Origin: Clostridiales bacterium
GTDB lineage: Bacteria; Bacillota; Clostridia; TANB77; SIG350
Length of the DNA: 64,000 bases
NCBI GenBank assembly: GCA_015056545.1
Contig: SVGE01000006.1
Coordinates: forward strand, 1 to 64,000
Reading direction: 5' to 3'
Below are positions 43,299-53,021 of the stretch, piece after piece. The notes beneath the pieces are model-generated. The model saw only the letters and a list, made by a program, of their open reading frames with translations, had not been told where the DNA came from and made no database searches. Both the position numbers and the translations under genes were made by a program. Within the stretch, counting starts at the first letter, position 1; each line of letters opens with the position of its first letter.

Positions 43299-43703
43299 TT
43301 ATTTAACAAAATAATTATATATTTTTGTTAAATCATATTCATCTTTAAATTTCTCTTCCATTGGACACATTCCTGTTTTACTATTATTTATAATATAATC
43401 TACTCTATTTTTATATTCATATTTAATATTATTTTTTTCCAAAATTGATATTGCAAATTCACTTATTGTATTAGCATAAATCAATTTTACACCTGCTACT
43501 GTAAATAAACTTGCTGCAACTTTTCCTATTACTTTATCTGCAATTATTGCACCATTTAAAGCATTATTATTTTCTTTTAATATTGATACAATATCTTGTA
43601 CCCTTTTATTATAATATTCTTTTATCTCTCCACTATTAAACATCACAATTAAACTTGCTTGTTTTTCATATAATCTTTGTTTTACAATTTCTAAATTAGT
43701 CAT
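43299..43703 (-). CDS. DUF1893 domain protein
   Basis: The 134-residue protein matches DUF1893 (a deaminase-like fold): SLIVMFNSGEIKEYYNKRV, GAIIADKVIGKVAASLFTVAGV and TGMCPMEEKF, with a cysteine and glutamate near the C-terminus that may hold metal. It lies 18 bases after copA and is likely coexpressed with it. Its biochemical function is unknown. Confidence 0.82.
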   Translation of the reverse strand: MTNLEIVKQRLYEKQASLIVMFNSGEIKEYYNKRVQDIVSILKENNNALNGAIIADKVIGKVAASLFTVAGVKLIYANTISEFAISILEKNNIKYEYKNRVDYIINNSKTGMCPMEEKFKDEYDLTKIYNYFVK

Positions 43704-43721
43704 TTTTCCTTATCCTTATTT

Positions 43722-46256
43722 CTAATCAATTTTATTAACATTAAATCCAGCTTCTTGTATAACATGTATAATTTCGTTATTATCTATTTCTTTATTTATA
43801 TTTATTACTGCATTCTTGTTTTCTAAATCAACTTTTACACTTATAACACCTTCTATTTGTCCTAATATTTTTTCAACTGTCATTTTACAATGATTGCATT
43901 GCATTCCATCAATATATATTGTTTTATTCATATTGTTCACCTCTTTCTTTTTTTCATATATATATTTATCCTTATCTTCTTTTACTTTAAATTCTCTAAG
44001 CCTTAATGCATTTGTTACAACACAAACTGAACTAAAGCTCATAGCTAATGCACCTAGCATTGGATTTAATTTTAATCCTAAAGGAATATAAAATACACCT
44101 GCTGCAATTGGTATTCCTATTGTATTATAGAAAAATGCCCAAAATAAATTCATTTTAATATTTTGTATAACCGCTTTACTTAACTTAATAGCATAGTTAA
44201 CATCTAATAAACTATTTTTTACTAATACAACATCTGCTGATTCTATAGCAATATCTGTTCCAGAACCAATCGCTAATCCAACATCTGCTCTAACTAATGC
44301 AGGTGAATCATTTATACCATCACCAACAAATGCAACTTTTTTCCCTTGTTTTTGTAAATTGAAAATTACATTTTCTTTATCTTGTGGCATAACTTCTGCA
44401 ATAACTTTTTCAATACACAATTTATCTGAAATTGCTTGTGCCACAATTTTATTATCTCCAGTAAGCAGTATAACTTCTATATTATTTTCTTTTAATTTTT
44501 TAATAGCCTCATAACTAGTTTCTTTTATTGTATCTGCTACACCAATTATACCAATTATATCATTTTCTTTAGCAATATATATAACTGTTTTTCCTTGTTT
44601 TAATAATTCTTCACTTTGAATAGCCACTTTAGCTATATTAATGTTATTCTCTTTCATAAAAGAAATATTTCCACCATAGTAAATTTTTTCGTTAATAATT
44701 CCTTTTACGCCTCTACCAGAAACAGAAATAAAATTTTTAATATCTAATAACTCTATATTTTTTTGTTTCACTTTTTCCATAATTGCTTCTGCTAAAGGAT
44801 GCTCTGAACTTTTTTCTAAACTTCCTGCTATACTTAACAATTCTTTTTCATCTATTTGTGTCAATATATCTGTAACAACAGGTTTACCCTCTGTAATTGT
44901 TCCAGTTTTATCTAAAACCACTGTATCTACTGAATGTAATAACTCAAGGCTCTCTGCAGATTTAAATAATACTCCATTTTCTGCACCTTTGCCTGTTCCA
45001 ACCATTATGGCAACTGGTGTAGCAAGGCCTAATGCACATGGACATGAAATAACTAATACTGCAATTCCTATACTTAATGCAAATTCAAAACTTTGCCCCA
45101 TAATTATCCAAAATATTGTTGCAAGAATTGCAATAGTAATAACACAAGGAACAAATATACCACTAACTTTATCTGCTAACCTAGATATTGGTGCTTTTGA
45201 ATTACTTGCCTCTTCAACTAATTTAATTATTTGAGATAAAGTTGTATTATTTCCTACTTTTATTGCTTTCATTTTAAAATAACCATTTTTATTAATTGTG
45301 CCTGAAAGAACTTTATCTCCTATTACTTTTTCTACTGGAATACTTTCACCTGTTATACTAGATTCATCAATAGCTGAACCTCCTTCAACTATTATTCCAT
45401 CTACTCCTATACTTGCACCAGGTTTTATAATTATAATATCTCCTTCAACTATTTCTTCTAAATTAATCTCTACTTCTTCTCCATCTCTTAAAACTATAGC
45501 TGTTTTAGGTGCTAAATTAATTAATTTACTAATTGCTTCACTAGTTTTTCCTTTAGATTTAGTTTCCAAATATTTACCAAGTGTTATTAATGTAAGTATT
45601 GTACCAGCTGATTCAAAATATATATTTTTAGAATAGTTTTCTACAATCTCTAAGTTATTATGTCCTAATCCATAACCAATCATATATATTGAAAAAATAC
45701 CATATATAATTGATGAAAAGCTACCAATAGCAATTAATGAATCCATATTTGGAGATTTCTTAAATAATCTTTTAAAACCAACTATAAAATAATTTCTATT
45801 AATATATACAATAGGAAGTAATATTAATAATTGAGTAAAAGCAAAAGCAAGTGCATTTTCTGTTCCATCAAATATATTTTTTATAAATAGCGGGACTGGC
45901 AAACCAATTAAACTATTTAACATTCCATGCATCGCTATATACATAAGTGGTATTAAAAAACATATTGATATTATTAATCTTTTTTTCATTTTTTTAATAT
46001 TATCACTATTATCTACTGTTTTAAAATTGTTTTCATTTTTTTCATGTGATATATTTATACCATATCCAGCTTCCTGTACAGCCATTATAATCTCTTTTTC
46101 ATCTAAAATATTTTCATCATATTCAACTATCATATTATTAGATAATAGATTAACATTTACTTTAATTACTCCATTTAATTTATGAACAGCTCTATCCACA
46201 TGTGAAGAACAACTACTACACGTCATTCCTTTAATATCAAATTTTTGTTTTTTCAT
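43722..46256 (-). CDS. copA: Copper-exporting P-type ATPase with a CopZ-like C-terminal domain
   Basis: The 844-residue P1B-ATPase has an N-terminal HMA domain (GMTCSSC), CPCALGLATP, DKTGTIT, GDGINDSPAL and a second HMA at the C-terminus (residues ~776-844) with GMQCNHC. That last domain looks like a fused CopZ chaperone. An internal ribosome site, AGAGGTG, and ATG at 43931 could produce it separately as a 69-residue protein. The start is ATG at 46256, overlapping the stop of an upstream truncated frame. No CsoR or CopY regulator is present. Confidence 0.95.
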   Translation of the reverse strand: MKKQKFDIKGMTCSSCSSHVDRAVHKLNGVIKVNVNLLSNNMIVEYDENILDEKEIIMAVQEAGYGINISHEKNENNFKTVDNSDNIKKMKKRLIISICFLIPLMYIAMHGMLNSLIGLPVPLFIKNIFDGTENALAFAFTQLLILLPIVYINRNYFIVGFKRLFKKSPNMDSLIAIGSFSSIIYGIFSIYMIGYGLGHNNLEIVENYSKNIYFESAGTILTLITLGKYLETKSKGKTSEAISKLINLAPKTAIVLRDGEEVEINLEEIVEGDIIIIKPGASIGVDGIIVEGGSAIDESSITGESIPVEKVIGDKVLSGTINKNGYFKMKAIKVGNNTTLSQIIKLVEEASNSKAPISRLADKVSGIFVPCVITIAILATIFWIIMGQSFEFALSIGIAVLVISCPCALGLATPVAIMVGTGKGAENGVLFKSAESLELLHSVDTVVLDKTGTITEGKPVVTDILTQIDEKELLSIAGSLEKSSEHPLAEAIMEKVKQKNIELLDIKNFISVSGRGVKGIINEKIYYGGNISFMKENNINIAKVAIQSEELLKQGKTVIYIAKENDIIGIIGVADTIKETSYEAIKKLKENNIEVILLTGDNKIVAQAISDKLCIEKVIAEVMPQDKENVIFNLQKQGKKVAFVGDGINDSPALVRADVGLAIGSGTDIAIESADVVLVKNSLLDVNYAIKLSKAVIQNIKMNLFWAFFYNTIGIPIAAGVFYIPLGLKLNPMLGALAMSFSSVCVVTNALRLREFKVKEDKDKYIYEKKKEVNNMNKTIYIDGMQCNHCKMTVEKILGQIEGVISVKVDLENKNAVININKEIDNNEIIHVIQEAGFNVNKID

Positions 46257-46525
46257 TTATTAAAATTTCCTCCTTCTTTTTTCTTTAGAAAAGCACTTAA
46301 TGCATTTAATTCATATTCAAATTCATATCTTGTAAATGTTGTATTTTTCTTATTTTGATTATATCCAACATTTATCCATTTATCTGTTTCACCTATTGGA
46401 ATATTTTCTCCTTCTTTTATTAATTCACCTTCACAATATATATTATCTCCATCAATTACTAATTCTTTTTGATTAAATACAAAATTTTGTTTAAATTTTC
46501 TATATTCTTTTAATTCTTTTTTATT
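46253..46525 (-). pseudogene. 5'-truncated gene fragment upstream of copA
   Basis: An open frame of about 90 codons without a start codon encodes KEYRKFKQNFVFNQKELVID and later TRYEFEYELNALSAFLKKK, ending at a TGA that overlaps the copA start (ATGA). The upstream sequence contains an in-frame stop. It is probably the 3' end of an older cotranscribed gene. No family is recognised. Confidence 0.5.
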
Positions 46526-46656
46526 TTACTTCTTATTTAATACTTCCTTTATTTAATATTTTTCATGTAAATTCTATCACAAAAATATCTTTTTGTACAA
46601 TAAAAAAATATATAAATGTATAATAGTTTTATTATACTATTATACCTTTTATATCA

Positions 46657-47817
46657 TTATTTAATTATTTTTATAAATTTATTTTTTCCAAATTGAACAA
46701 CAATTTCTTTAGATAAATCTATTAATTCATTTATATCTTCTTTTACAATTGAATTTATTTTTACTCCTCTACCAGTTATCATCCTTCTAGCTTCACTTTT
46801 TGAACTAGCAAAACTAATTTTAACTAATAAGTCACAAATATTCATGTTATCTTCTAATATTTCAATTTCTTTAATATTTTCTGGAATTCCACCTTTTGCA
46901 ATTTTATCATATCTTTGCTTAACAACTTCAAAATCTTCTTCTTTATCATACATTTTTAATAATTCTTTTGCAAATTTAAAATGTGCTTCAATAATATCTC
47001 CATTCATTATATTATCTATTTCATTTTGCGGAATATCTGTTGCTAATTCGAAATATTGTTTTAAAACACTATCTGGTATTTTCATACTTTTTTCGAATTT
47101 TTCAAATGGTGTATCTGTTAACCCAATATAGTTATCCAATGATTTACTCATTTTCTCTTTTCCATCTAATCCAACAAGTAATGGAAATGTCATTACTACT
47201 TGACTATCCTCACCATAATCTTTTTGAAGTTCTCTTCCTACTAATAGATTAAATGTTTGGTCTGTTCCACCTATCTCTATATCTGCATTTAAAGCAACAG
47301 AATCATAACCTTGCATTAAAGGATATAATAATTCATGCATACTTAAAGGTAAGTTATTTTCAAACCTATTTTTAAAATCATCTCTTTCTAATATTCTAGC
47401 AACTGTGTATTTACTAGCAAGTTTAATAATATCCTCAAAATTCATTTTAGATAACCATTCAGAATTGAATACTATTTTAGTTTTATTAACATCTAATATT
47501 TTAGTTACTTGTTGCATGTATGTTTCAGCAGATTTTCTAGTTTCTTCATAAGTTAAAGCTGGTCTTGTTTTACTTTTACCTGATGGGTCACCTATCATTG
47601 CAGTAAAATCTCCAATAACAAATACTATCTGATGACCCATATCTTGAAATTGTTTTAATATTCTTAATGGAACACTATGTCCAATATGCAAATCTGGTCT
47701 ACTAGGATCTGCACCAAATTTAATTATTAATTTTTTACCACTATTTAATTTCTCATCTAATTCTTTTTCTGAAAAAATTTGAACTGCTTTTCTTTTAATT
47801 ATTTCTAAATTTTCCAT
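46657..47817 (-). CDS. tyrS: Tyrosyl-tRNA synthetase
   Basis: The 386-residue class I synthetase charges tRNA-Tyr. It has the HIGH-like motif LHIGHSVPLR, GGTDQTFNLLVGRELQ, the KMSKS signature and a C-terminal S4-like RNA-binding domain (ITGRGVKINSIV). ATG at 47817 follows AAGGAG; a GTG at 47826 within the site is less likely. The promoter transcript passes a T-box leader, so its level should depend on uncharged tRNA-Tyr. Confidence 0.96.
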   Translation of the reverse strand: MENLEIIKRKAVQIFSEKELDEKLNSGKKLIIKFGADPSRPDLHIGHSVPLRILKQFQDMGHQIVFVIGDFTAMIGDPSGKSKTRPALTYEETRKSAETYMQQVTKILDVNKTKIVFNSEWLSKMNFEDIIKLASKYTVARILERDDFKNRFENNLPLSMHELLYPLMQGYDSVALNADIEIGGTDQTFNLLVGRELQKDYGEDSQVVMTFPLLVGLDGKEKMSKSLDNYIGLTDTPFEKFEKSMKIPDSVLKQYFELATDIPQNEIDNIMNGDIIEAHFKFAKELLKMYDKEEDFEVVKQRYDKIAKGGIPENIKEIEILEDNMNICDLLVKISFASSKSEARRMITGRGVKINSIVKEDINELIDLSKEIVVQFGKNKFIKIIK

Positions 47818-47905
47818 AAAATTCACTCCTTTTTGATTTATTGATTGCTATAGAAATAGCAATATAATTTTTTAATACACTAATATAATAATAGCCATCT
47901 TCCAT
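47795..47905 (-). CDS. Tyr-rich leader peptide upstream of tyrS
   Basis: The 36-residue frame MEDGYYYISV... contains three consecutive Tyr codons at positions 5-7 and more at 14 and 30. A strong ribosome site, GGAGGTG, lies eight bases upstream. It lies between the T-box terminator and tyrS and overlaps the tyrS start out of frame. Whether it is translated as a sensor of charged tRNA-Tyr, or is a chance frame, cannot be settled from one genome. Confidence 0.5.
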   Translation of the reverse strand: MEDGYYYISVLKNYIAISIAINKSKRSEFYGKFRNN

Positions 47906-47922
47906 GGCAATCACCTCCAATC

Positions 47923-48105
47923 AAAAAAGGTCAACTCATCCATTAAAGGACGAATTGACCGTGATACCACCTTTATTCACAATATATATACTATTGCCTC
48001 ATTATAGCTTATTCGTAGCTACACGTTAGTTACTATAAGAAGTGTAATTCAAATATTATCCCTGATAATTTCCACCAACCATTATCTCTCTATAAGCTAC
48101 AATAA
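47923..48105 (-). promoter_or_regulatory. Tyrosine T-box riboswitch
   Basis: On the minus strand it reads stem I with AGAGAG and GAATTACA, where TAC (48046-48044) is the likely Tyr specifier. The T-box sequence is AAAGGTGGTATCACGG (47974-47959). The terminator GGTCAATTCGTCC / GGATGAGTTGACC is followed by T6. Uncharged tRNA-Tyr should stabilise the antiterminator and allow tyrS expression. Confidence 0.93.
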
Positions 48106-48330
48106 TATTTTACTAATTTTCTTTTTAAAACATAACTAAATTAACATGTATATATTTTAACATTACTTAATTTGTTTTGTCAAATTATTTTAAATTTAAT
48201 ACGTATATTATCTGTTTAAGAAATATTTTGAAATTTTTCTAAATTTTACAAATAATACAATTTAATATAAAGTATATTTTATATTTTTATGCAAAAAATA
48301 TAATTGTACAATAGTTTTTAGGAGGTAAAA

Positions 48331-48888
48331 ATGAAAACTAAAAAAATTATTTTAACAATTTTATCTCTAGTTATTCTTACTCTTTCTGCTTGTGTTTATG
48401 CAACAAATGCTAATACACAAAATACAACAGATGTTGGTAATGGTTTAAGAAATGCTGGAAGTGCAATAGGTAATGGTGTTACTAATGCAGTTGAAAATAT
48501 AGGTGAAGGTATTGGTAATTTAGGTGAAGGTGCTATTAATGCAACTGAAGACGCTGTAAATGGTGTTAGAAATGGTATTAATAATATGACTGATGATATG
48601 AATAATACTATGGATAACAATACTAATAATAACAGAAATTCTAATACTACTAATACAACTGAAACAAATAGAAACAGTGACATGACAAATAATAATACAA
48701 GTACTACAAATAATAACAATTATACTGCAACAACTGTTGCATATAATGATACTGTTAATGTATTTGGTATGAATGTATCTAGAACAGGCTTTATATTATT
48801 TGTAATTGCTTTAGCTTCAATAGCTGTTGCTACATTAATTTTTTCTTATGTTGCACAAGAAGATGAAAACTATAGAGATAACTCATAA
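48331..48888 (+). CDS. Exported Asn/Thr-rich protein with a C-terminal membrane helix
   Basis: The 185-residue protein has a signal peptide (residues 1-25), a Gly/Asn-rich amphipathic segment (NGLRNAGSAIGNGVTNAVE), an Asn/Thr low-complexity stretch (about 90-135) and a C-terminal transmembrane helix (about 152-175). No family is recognised; a surface or envelope protein is likely. RBS TTAGGAGGT. Confidence 0.75.
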   Translation: MKTKKIILTILSLVILTLSACVYATNANTQNTTDVGNGLRNAGSAIGNGVTNAVENIGEGIGNLGEGAINATEDAVNGVRNGINNMTDDMNNTMDNNTNNNRNSNTTNTTETNRNSDMTNNNTSTTNNNNYTATTVAYNDTVNVFGMNVSRTGFILFVIALASIAVATLIFSYVAQEDENYRDNS

Positions 48889-48904
48889 TTTAACTTTAAA
48901 TAGA

Positions 48905-48939
48905 AAAAATCAGAGACATTTTTTATATCTCTGATTTTT
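48905..48939. terminator. Bidirectional terminator
   Basis: AAAAATCAGAGA and TCTCTGATTTTT pair perfectly between the convergent 48331 gene and carD. Confidence 0.92.
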
Positions 48940-48953
48940 GTATATACAAATTT

Positions 48954-49484
48954 TTAATTTAATATTTCCATTTCAGTAGCAAGTTTTTGTTCATATGCTT
49001 TTTGAATTTTATCTGAAATGATTTCTTCTAATTCTTCTTTACCTTGATTATTAGTTAATACTAATTCACTAAGTAAAATTTGTTTAGCATTCCCTAACAT
49101 TTTTTTCTCACCTGTAGATAAGCCTTTTTCTTTTTGTTTAAATGATAAACTTCTAACAACATCAGCTATTTCTACTAAATCACCTGTTTTCATTTTATCC
49201 ATGTTATCTCTATATCTTTTGCTCCAACTAACTTTTTCATCTTCTGCACTCATATCAAATACTTTAAATACTTCATCAACAACTGATTTATCTGAAATAT
49301 CTCTTACTCCAATATTTTCTGCATTTTCAGTTGGTACCATAACTTTTACATCACCTATTGGCATTTTCATTATGTAATATTTTTTGCTTTCTCCTAATAT
49401 GTCTTTTTCTTCGATTGATTCAATTGTTCCAGCTCCATGTAATGGATAGAATATATTATCTCCTACTTTAAACATTTCTCTCAT
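48954..49484 (-). CDS. carD: CarD/CdnL-type RNA polymerase-binding regulator
   Basis: The 176-residue protein has the N-terminal CarD/TRCF RNA polymerase interaction domain (FKVGDNIFYPLHGAGTIESIEEK) and a helical C-terminal DNA-binding domain (WSKRYRDNMDKMKTGDLVEIA). CarD/CdnL proteins stabilise open complexes and are known in Firmicutes. The start at 49484 is close to AAAGGTAG, and a Met four codons later would be equally spaced. Confidence 0.9.
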   Translation of the reverse strand: MREMFKVGDNIFYPLHGAGTIESIEEKDILGESKKYYIMKMPIGDVKVMVPTENAENIGVRDISDKSVVDEVFKVFDMSAEDEKVSWSKRYRDNMDKMKTGDLVEIADVVRSLSFKQKEKGLSTGEKKMLGNAKQILLSELVLTNNQGKEELEEIISDKIQKAYEQKLATEMEILN

Positions 49485-49646
49485 CTACCTTTCTTTATGT
49501 CATTAATATATATATATTAAAAAGAATACATCCAAAATAAAATATATTCTCTTAATCTCACGCTAATATTATACCACAAATTTTATGGAAATGAAAGTAA
49601 TTTTCAAAATTAATTTAGAAAAATTTTTTATATGTAAATTGAAAAT

Positions 49647-49676
49647 AAAGATTAGATAATAAAATTTCTAATCTTT
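49647..49676 (-). terminator. Terminator of the spoIID operon
   Basis: AAAGATTAG and CTAATCTTT form a 9-bp stem past the CAP-protein gene, but the following T tract is weak. Confidence 0.6.
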
Positions 49677-49686
49677 ACTTAATCCT

Positions 49687-50373
49687 TTATTTCCCTATAA
49701 ATAACTGTACTATAATATACCCATATTGCTCACTTTGAACAATCCCTATGCCAGTATAATTATATCCATTACTTAATATATTATTTTTGTGAGACTCTGA
49801 ATTCATCCAAGCTTCTACAGCACCTTCTATATTCTTATATCCAGCAATATTTTCACCAGCAGTCTTATATATTATTTCTGCATTTTTCATCATTTCAAAT
49901 GGATCTCCTAGACTTGGGGAAATATGGTCAAAATAATTATTATCTATCATATCTTGTGCTTTCTTTTTAGCTAATTCACTTAAATTATTATCTAATTCTA
50001 GTTCTTTTAAATCATTATCTACTCTATATTTATTAATTAAATCCAAAACAGTTTTATTTAATTCATATTCTTCACTATTTATTATATAATTAACATTACA
50101 TAAGCCAATTATATCTTGACTTGTTTGAACTATATACCAGTCATTCATTTTTCCTATAACTCTAATTGTTTCACCATAACTTAAACTACCTACAACTGGA
50201 TAATTAGTTCCTGGCCCTTGTCTAAGATTTAATAACTCTGTATTTACTATCCCATTAAATTTAACTTCTTCTATATCTTCCATACTATATATTACAAAAG
50301 ATAAACTTAATAATATACCACAAATTATTACACTTAAACATATTTTTCTTTTTATTCCTTTTAATCTAAACAT
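49687..50373 (-). CDS. SH3b-CAP domain secreted protein
   Basis: The 228-residue exported protein has a hydrophobic N-terminus, a bacterial SH3 domain (ELLNLRQGPGTNYPVVGSL, about 40-95) and a CAP/SCP domain (LINKYRVDNDLKELELDN, NNYFDHISPSLGDPFEMM, AGENIAGY, SESHKNNIL; about 105-228), like YkwD of Bacillus. The SH3 part probably binds cell wall. It lies 14 bases after spoIIQ in the same operon. Confidence 0.88.
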   Translation of the reverse strand: MFRLKGIKRKICLSVIICGILLSLSFVIYSMEDIEEVKFNGIVNTELLNLRQGPGTNYPVVGSLSYGETIRVIGKMNDWYIVQTSQDIIGLCNVNYIINSEEYELNKTVLDLINKYRVDNDLKELELDNNLSELAKKKAQDMIDNNYFDHISPSLGDPFEMMKNAEIIYKTAGENIAGYKNIEGAVEAWMNSESHKNNILSNGYNYTGIGIVQSEQYGYIIVQLFIGK

Positions 50374-50387
50374 CTTTACACCAACCT

Positions 50388-51161
50388 TTATTTAATTATA
50401 TCTAATGGATTAATATATTCGTCATTATACATAATTTCCAAATGAAGATGTGTATCATCTTTTATTTCAAATAAAGCTGTATCACCAACACCAGAAATTA
50501 CTTGTCCCTTTTCTACTGTTTTCCCTTCATGTACCATATCCAATGTAGATAAATTACAATAAATAGATTTATATCCTTGACCATGGTCAATTATTATTGT
50601 ATAACCATATCTTGGGTCTTGTTTTACACCTATTACAATACCCGCTTCAATTGCTTTTACAGGAATTGCTTTTTCTGCTTTTATATCAATTCCAGTATGA
50701 TTAACCCATTCTTCTAAAGTATTTGAATATATTAATGTATCATCTGAAAAATTTTTTGCTATTTGTCCATCTAATGGCATAATAAATTCTAATTTTCTAT
50801 TTTCTTCCTTCTCCTTTTCTTCATTTGTTACAATATTCTCTTCTTTTATTTCCTCTGTATAATTTTTTTCATTGCTTGTATTGGACTTTTGTGAATGTGT
50901 TATTTTATTATCTTCTTTCTCTGTTTTCTCATTTTTATTTTCTTTAACTGGTATTGTATTAGTTTCTGTTGTTCCAATATTTTCTTCTTCATTTGTATAT
51001 GATATATCCACATTTGGTACTATCTGTGAATTATTAGTTGTTCCAACAGTTATTCCTATTGTAACACCACTAATTACTAATACTCCAACAACAACCCATA
51101 TATATAGTTTATTATCTTCATATAATTCTACTAACCAATTTCTCTTTTTCCTTTTTCTCAT
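50388..51161 (-). CDS. spoIIQ: SpoIIQ-like M23 peptidase domain protein
   Basis: The 257-residue forespore membrane protein interacts across the septum with SpoIIIAH to drive engulfment. An N-terminal helix (about 17-36), a Glu/Lys/Thr-rich spacer and a LytM domain are present. Both zinc motifs are intact (HTGIDI and HLHLE), as in clostridial SpoIIQ and unlike Bacillus. It lies downstream of spoIID. Confidence 0.88.
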   Translation of the reverse strand: MRKRKKRNWLVELYEDNKLYIWVVVGVLVISGVTIGITVGTTNNSQIVPNVDISYTNEEENIGTTETNTIPVKENKNEKTEKEDNKITHSQKSNTSNEKNYTEEIKEENIVTNEEKEKEENRKLEFIMPLDGQIAKNFSDDTLIYSNTLEEWVNHTGIDIKAEKAIPVKAIEAGIVIGVKQDPRYGYTIIIDHGQGYKSIYCNLSTLDMVHEGKTVEKGQVISGVGDTALFEIKDDTHLHLEIMYNDEYINPLDIIK

Positions 51162-51246
51162 AATTTATCCCTCCATAATCAATATATATTTATTGTTAAC
51201 AATTATGGTAATATTATACATATATTAACTATGTTTATTTAATTTT

Positions 51247-52284
51247 TTATAATGAAGTAATTTCTACATTTGTATAATAATGTGATATTATTTCAAAACA
51301 TTTCTTTCCACTAAGCGCCAATGCGTTAGCTCCATTTTGACTCATACCAACTCCATGTCCATATCCTGTTACTGAAAAATATACTTTATTTCCGTCTAAT
51401 TTAATTTCAAAATTAGTAGACTTTAAAGAAAACATTGTTCTAACATCTACTCCAGATAATTCTATATTACCTATTTTTATTCTTAATATTCTATTACTAT
51501 CACTTTTCTCTAATATTTCTATACAATTATTATTATTAAAATCAATTTCAAAATTAGAATATTTTTTCTTTATAATCTCTGTAAATTCTTGATATGAATA
51601 TTGAGCATTTGAAGAATAACTCGAAAAATTATTTTCACCCATTGTTTCAACGCTTTTTAAATAATCTATTGGCTCACCACTCCATACAAGTTCTACATTT
51701 TCAGTTTTACCACCGCTATTAGCATGAAAAAAAGCTTTTATTGGTTGTCCATTATATGTAATTATCTGTTTTCTTGTAGTATTTACCGCTTCTTCTATTT
51801 TATTCCATAATTCAATTTCATTACTCCCCGCTTGTTCCCACTTTTTCATTCTCTCTACTTTTGATATATATGCTTGACAATCATTTATATCACTGCAAAT
51901 ATCACTATTAGGATGATTACTATTACCAAATTGTCTATTAGAAATAATCTTATCTATTGTATATGTTCTTGCCACAATTGCTTGTGCTTTTAATGCTTCT
52001 ATTTCATATGAAGCTGGCATTTCTGCAGCAACTACGCCTTTTATATATTCCTCTAAATCCATTGTAATAGTTTCATTAGTATCAGCTAAATAAACATTAA
52101 CTAAAATATTTTCCCCTTCATATTCTAATACTTCTTTATACTCTATATTAGATAATTTAGTAGCTTGTCCATTACTTGATACATATATAATATTTGCTAA
52201 TATTACAATTAATATAAATATACTTATGTATATTAAAAAAATTTTTCTTAATCTAATCATATTAATCATATATTCATAATGCAT
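51247..52284 (-). CDS. spoIID: Stage II sporulation protein D (peptidoglycan glycosidase)
   Basis: The 345-residue lytic transglycosylase is needed for septal peptidoglycan thinning and engulfment. It has an N-terminal membrane helix, EYIKGVVAAEMPASYEIEALKAQAIVARTYT with the catalytic Glu, AFFHANSGGKTE, and SVTGYGHGVGMSQNGANALA near the end. The first residues (start at 52284) have no clear ribosome site, and a later Met may be the true start. Confidence 0.93.
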   Translation of the reverse strand: MHYEYMINMIRLRKIFLIYISIFILIVILANIIYVSSNGQATKLSNIEYKEVLEYEGENILVNVYLADTNETITMDLEEYIKGVVAAEMPASYEIEALKAQAIVARTYTIDKIISNRQFGNSNHPNSDICSDINDCQAYISKVERMKKWEQAGSNEIELWNKIEEAVNTTRKQIITYNGQPIKAFFHANSGGKTENVELVWSGEPIDYLKSVETMGENNFSSYSSNAQYSYQEFTEIIKKKYSNFEIDFNNNNCIEILEKSDSNRILRIKIGNIELSGVDVRTMFSLKSTNFEIKLDGNKVYFSVTGYGHGVGMSQNGANALALSGKKCFEIISHYYTNVEITSL

Positions 52285-52301
52285 TTTTTTAGAACAAAAA
52301 A

Positions 52302-52345
52302 AATAATAGGATATGAAATTTTCTTATTATTCATATCTTATTATT
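52302..52345 (-). terminator. Terminator downstream of the 52459 gene
   Basis: AATAATAGGATATGAA and TTCATATCTTATTATT pair with one mismatch and the minus strand runs into T7. The span 52346-52458 holds a short broken reading (KAGPKYTNGWIVLNDIK-stop) that looks like a decayed gene end. Confidence 0.75.
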
Positions 52346-52458
52346 TTATATCATTTAATACTATCCATCCATTTGTATATTTTGGTCCAGCTTTAAATCA
52401 TCCATAAATTCTCCCTCTTCTCCCTTTATTTATTTTCTTCATAAAGTTCACTATTTAC

Positions 52459-52980
52459 TTATTTTTGTTTTAACTTAATTATTGATAAAATTATTAACAC
52501 TGCACCTATAATATATGTTGGCCAAAATAAGAAAGATAATATAAGAATTGAATCCAAAAAAGCTGATATTCCATGAGAAGTACTAAATAAAAAAGTAAAA
52601 CCTGTAAACATACTAATTATACTTATTCCTATTATTATTACAAATGGTAATGTCCCAATAAATAATAATATTTTCCATTTTTTATTCTTATTTGTTTTAT
52701 TTTCATTGCCTATGTTATCTGTTTGTACTATTTCCTTTTTTTCATCTACTTTAGAATTATATTTATCATTTGCTTTTATATATAATCCTAAAAATAATAA
52801 TACTAATGCAACAATATCTATAAATCCAAAATTTAATATTCCTTCTGTAAAAGTATTGGCAATTAATGATATTAAATCATCTGAATATTTAACAGAAAAA
52901 TCTATTGTAGTAATAGCAATAAAAATATATAAAATAATACTTGTAATAATTAATATTTTTTTAATTAAACTTTTATTCAT
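52459..52980 (-). CDS. Hypothetical multi-pass membrane protein
   Basis: The 173-residue protein has four hydrophobic helices (residues ~7-27, 45-66, 100-125, 140-167) with a Lys/Asn/Asp-rich loop between helices 2 and 3. No family is recognised. RBS AAAGGAC. It stands alone between spoIID and rsuA. Confidence 0.75.
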   Translation of the reverse strand: MNKSLIKKILIITSIILYIFIAITTIDFSVKYSDDLISLIANTFTEGILNFGFIDIVALVLLFLGLYIKANDKYNSKVDEKKEIVQTDNIGNENKTNKNKKWKILLFIGTLPFVIIIGISIISMFTGFTFLFSTSHGISAFLDSILILSFLFWPTYIIGAVLIILSIIKLKQK

Positions 52981-53021
52981 CTCTTATTGTCCTTTCTTTT
53001 AATTATTTATTAAACCTTTTA

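Noticed and set aside
49500-49640. Small RNA upstream of carD
   Set aside because: The region is AT-rich with no stable hairpin or clear promoter on either strand.
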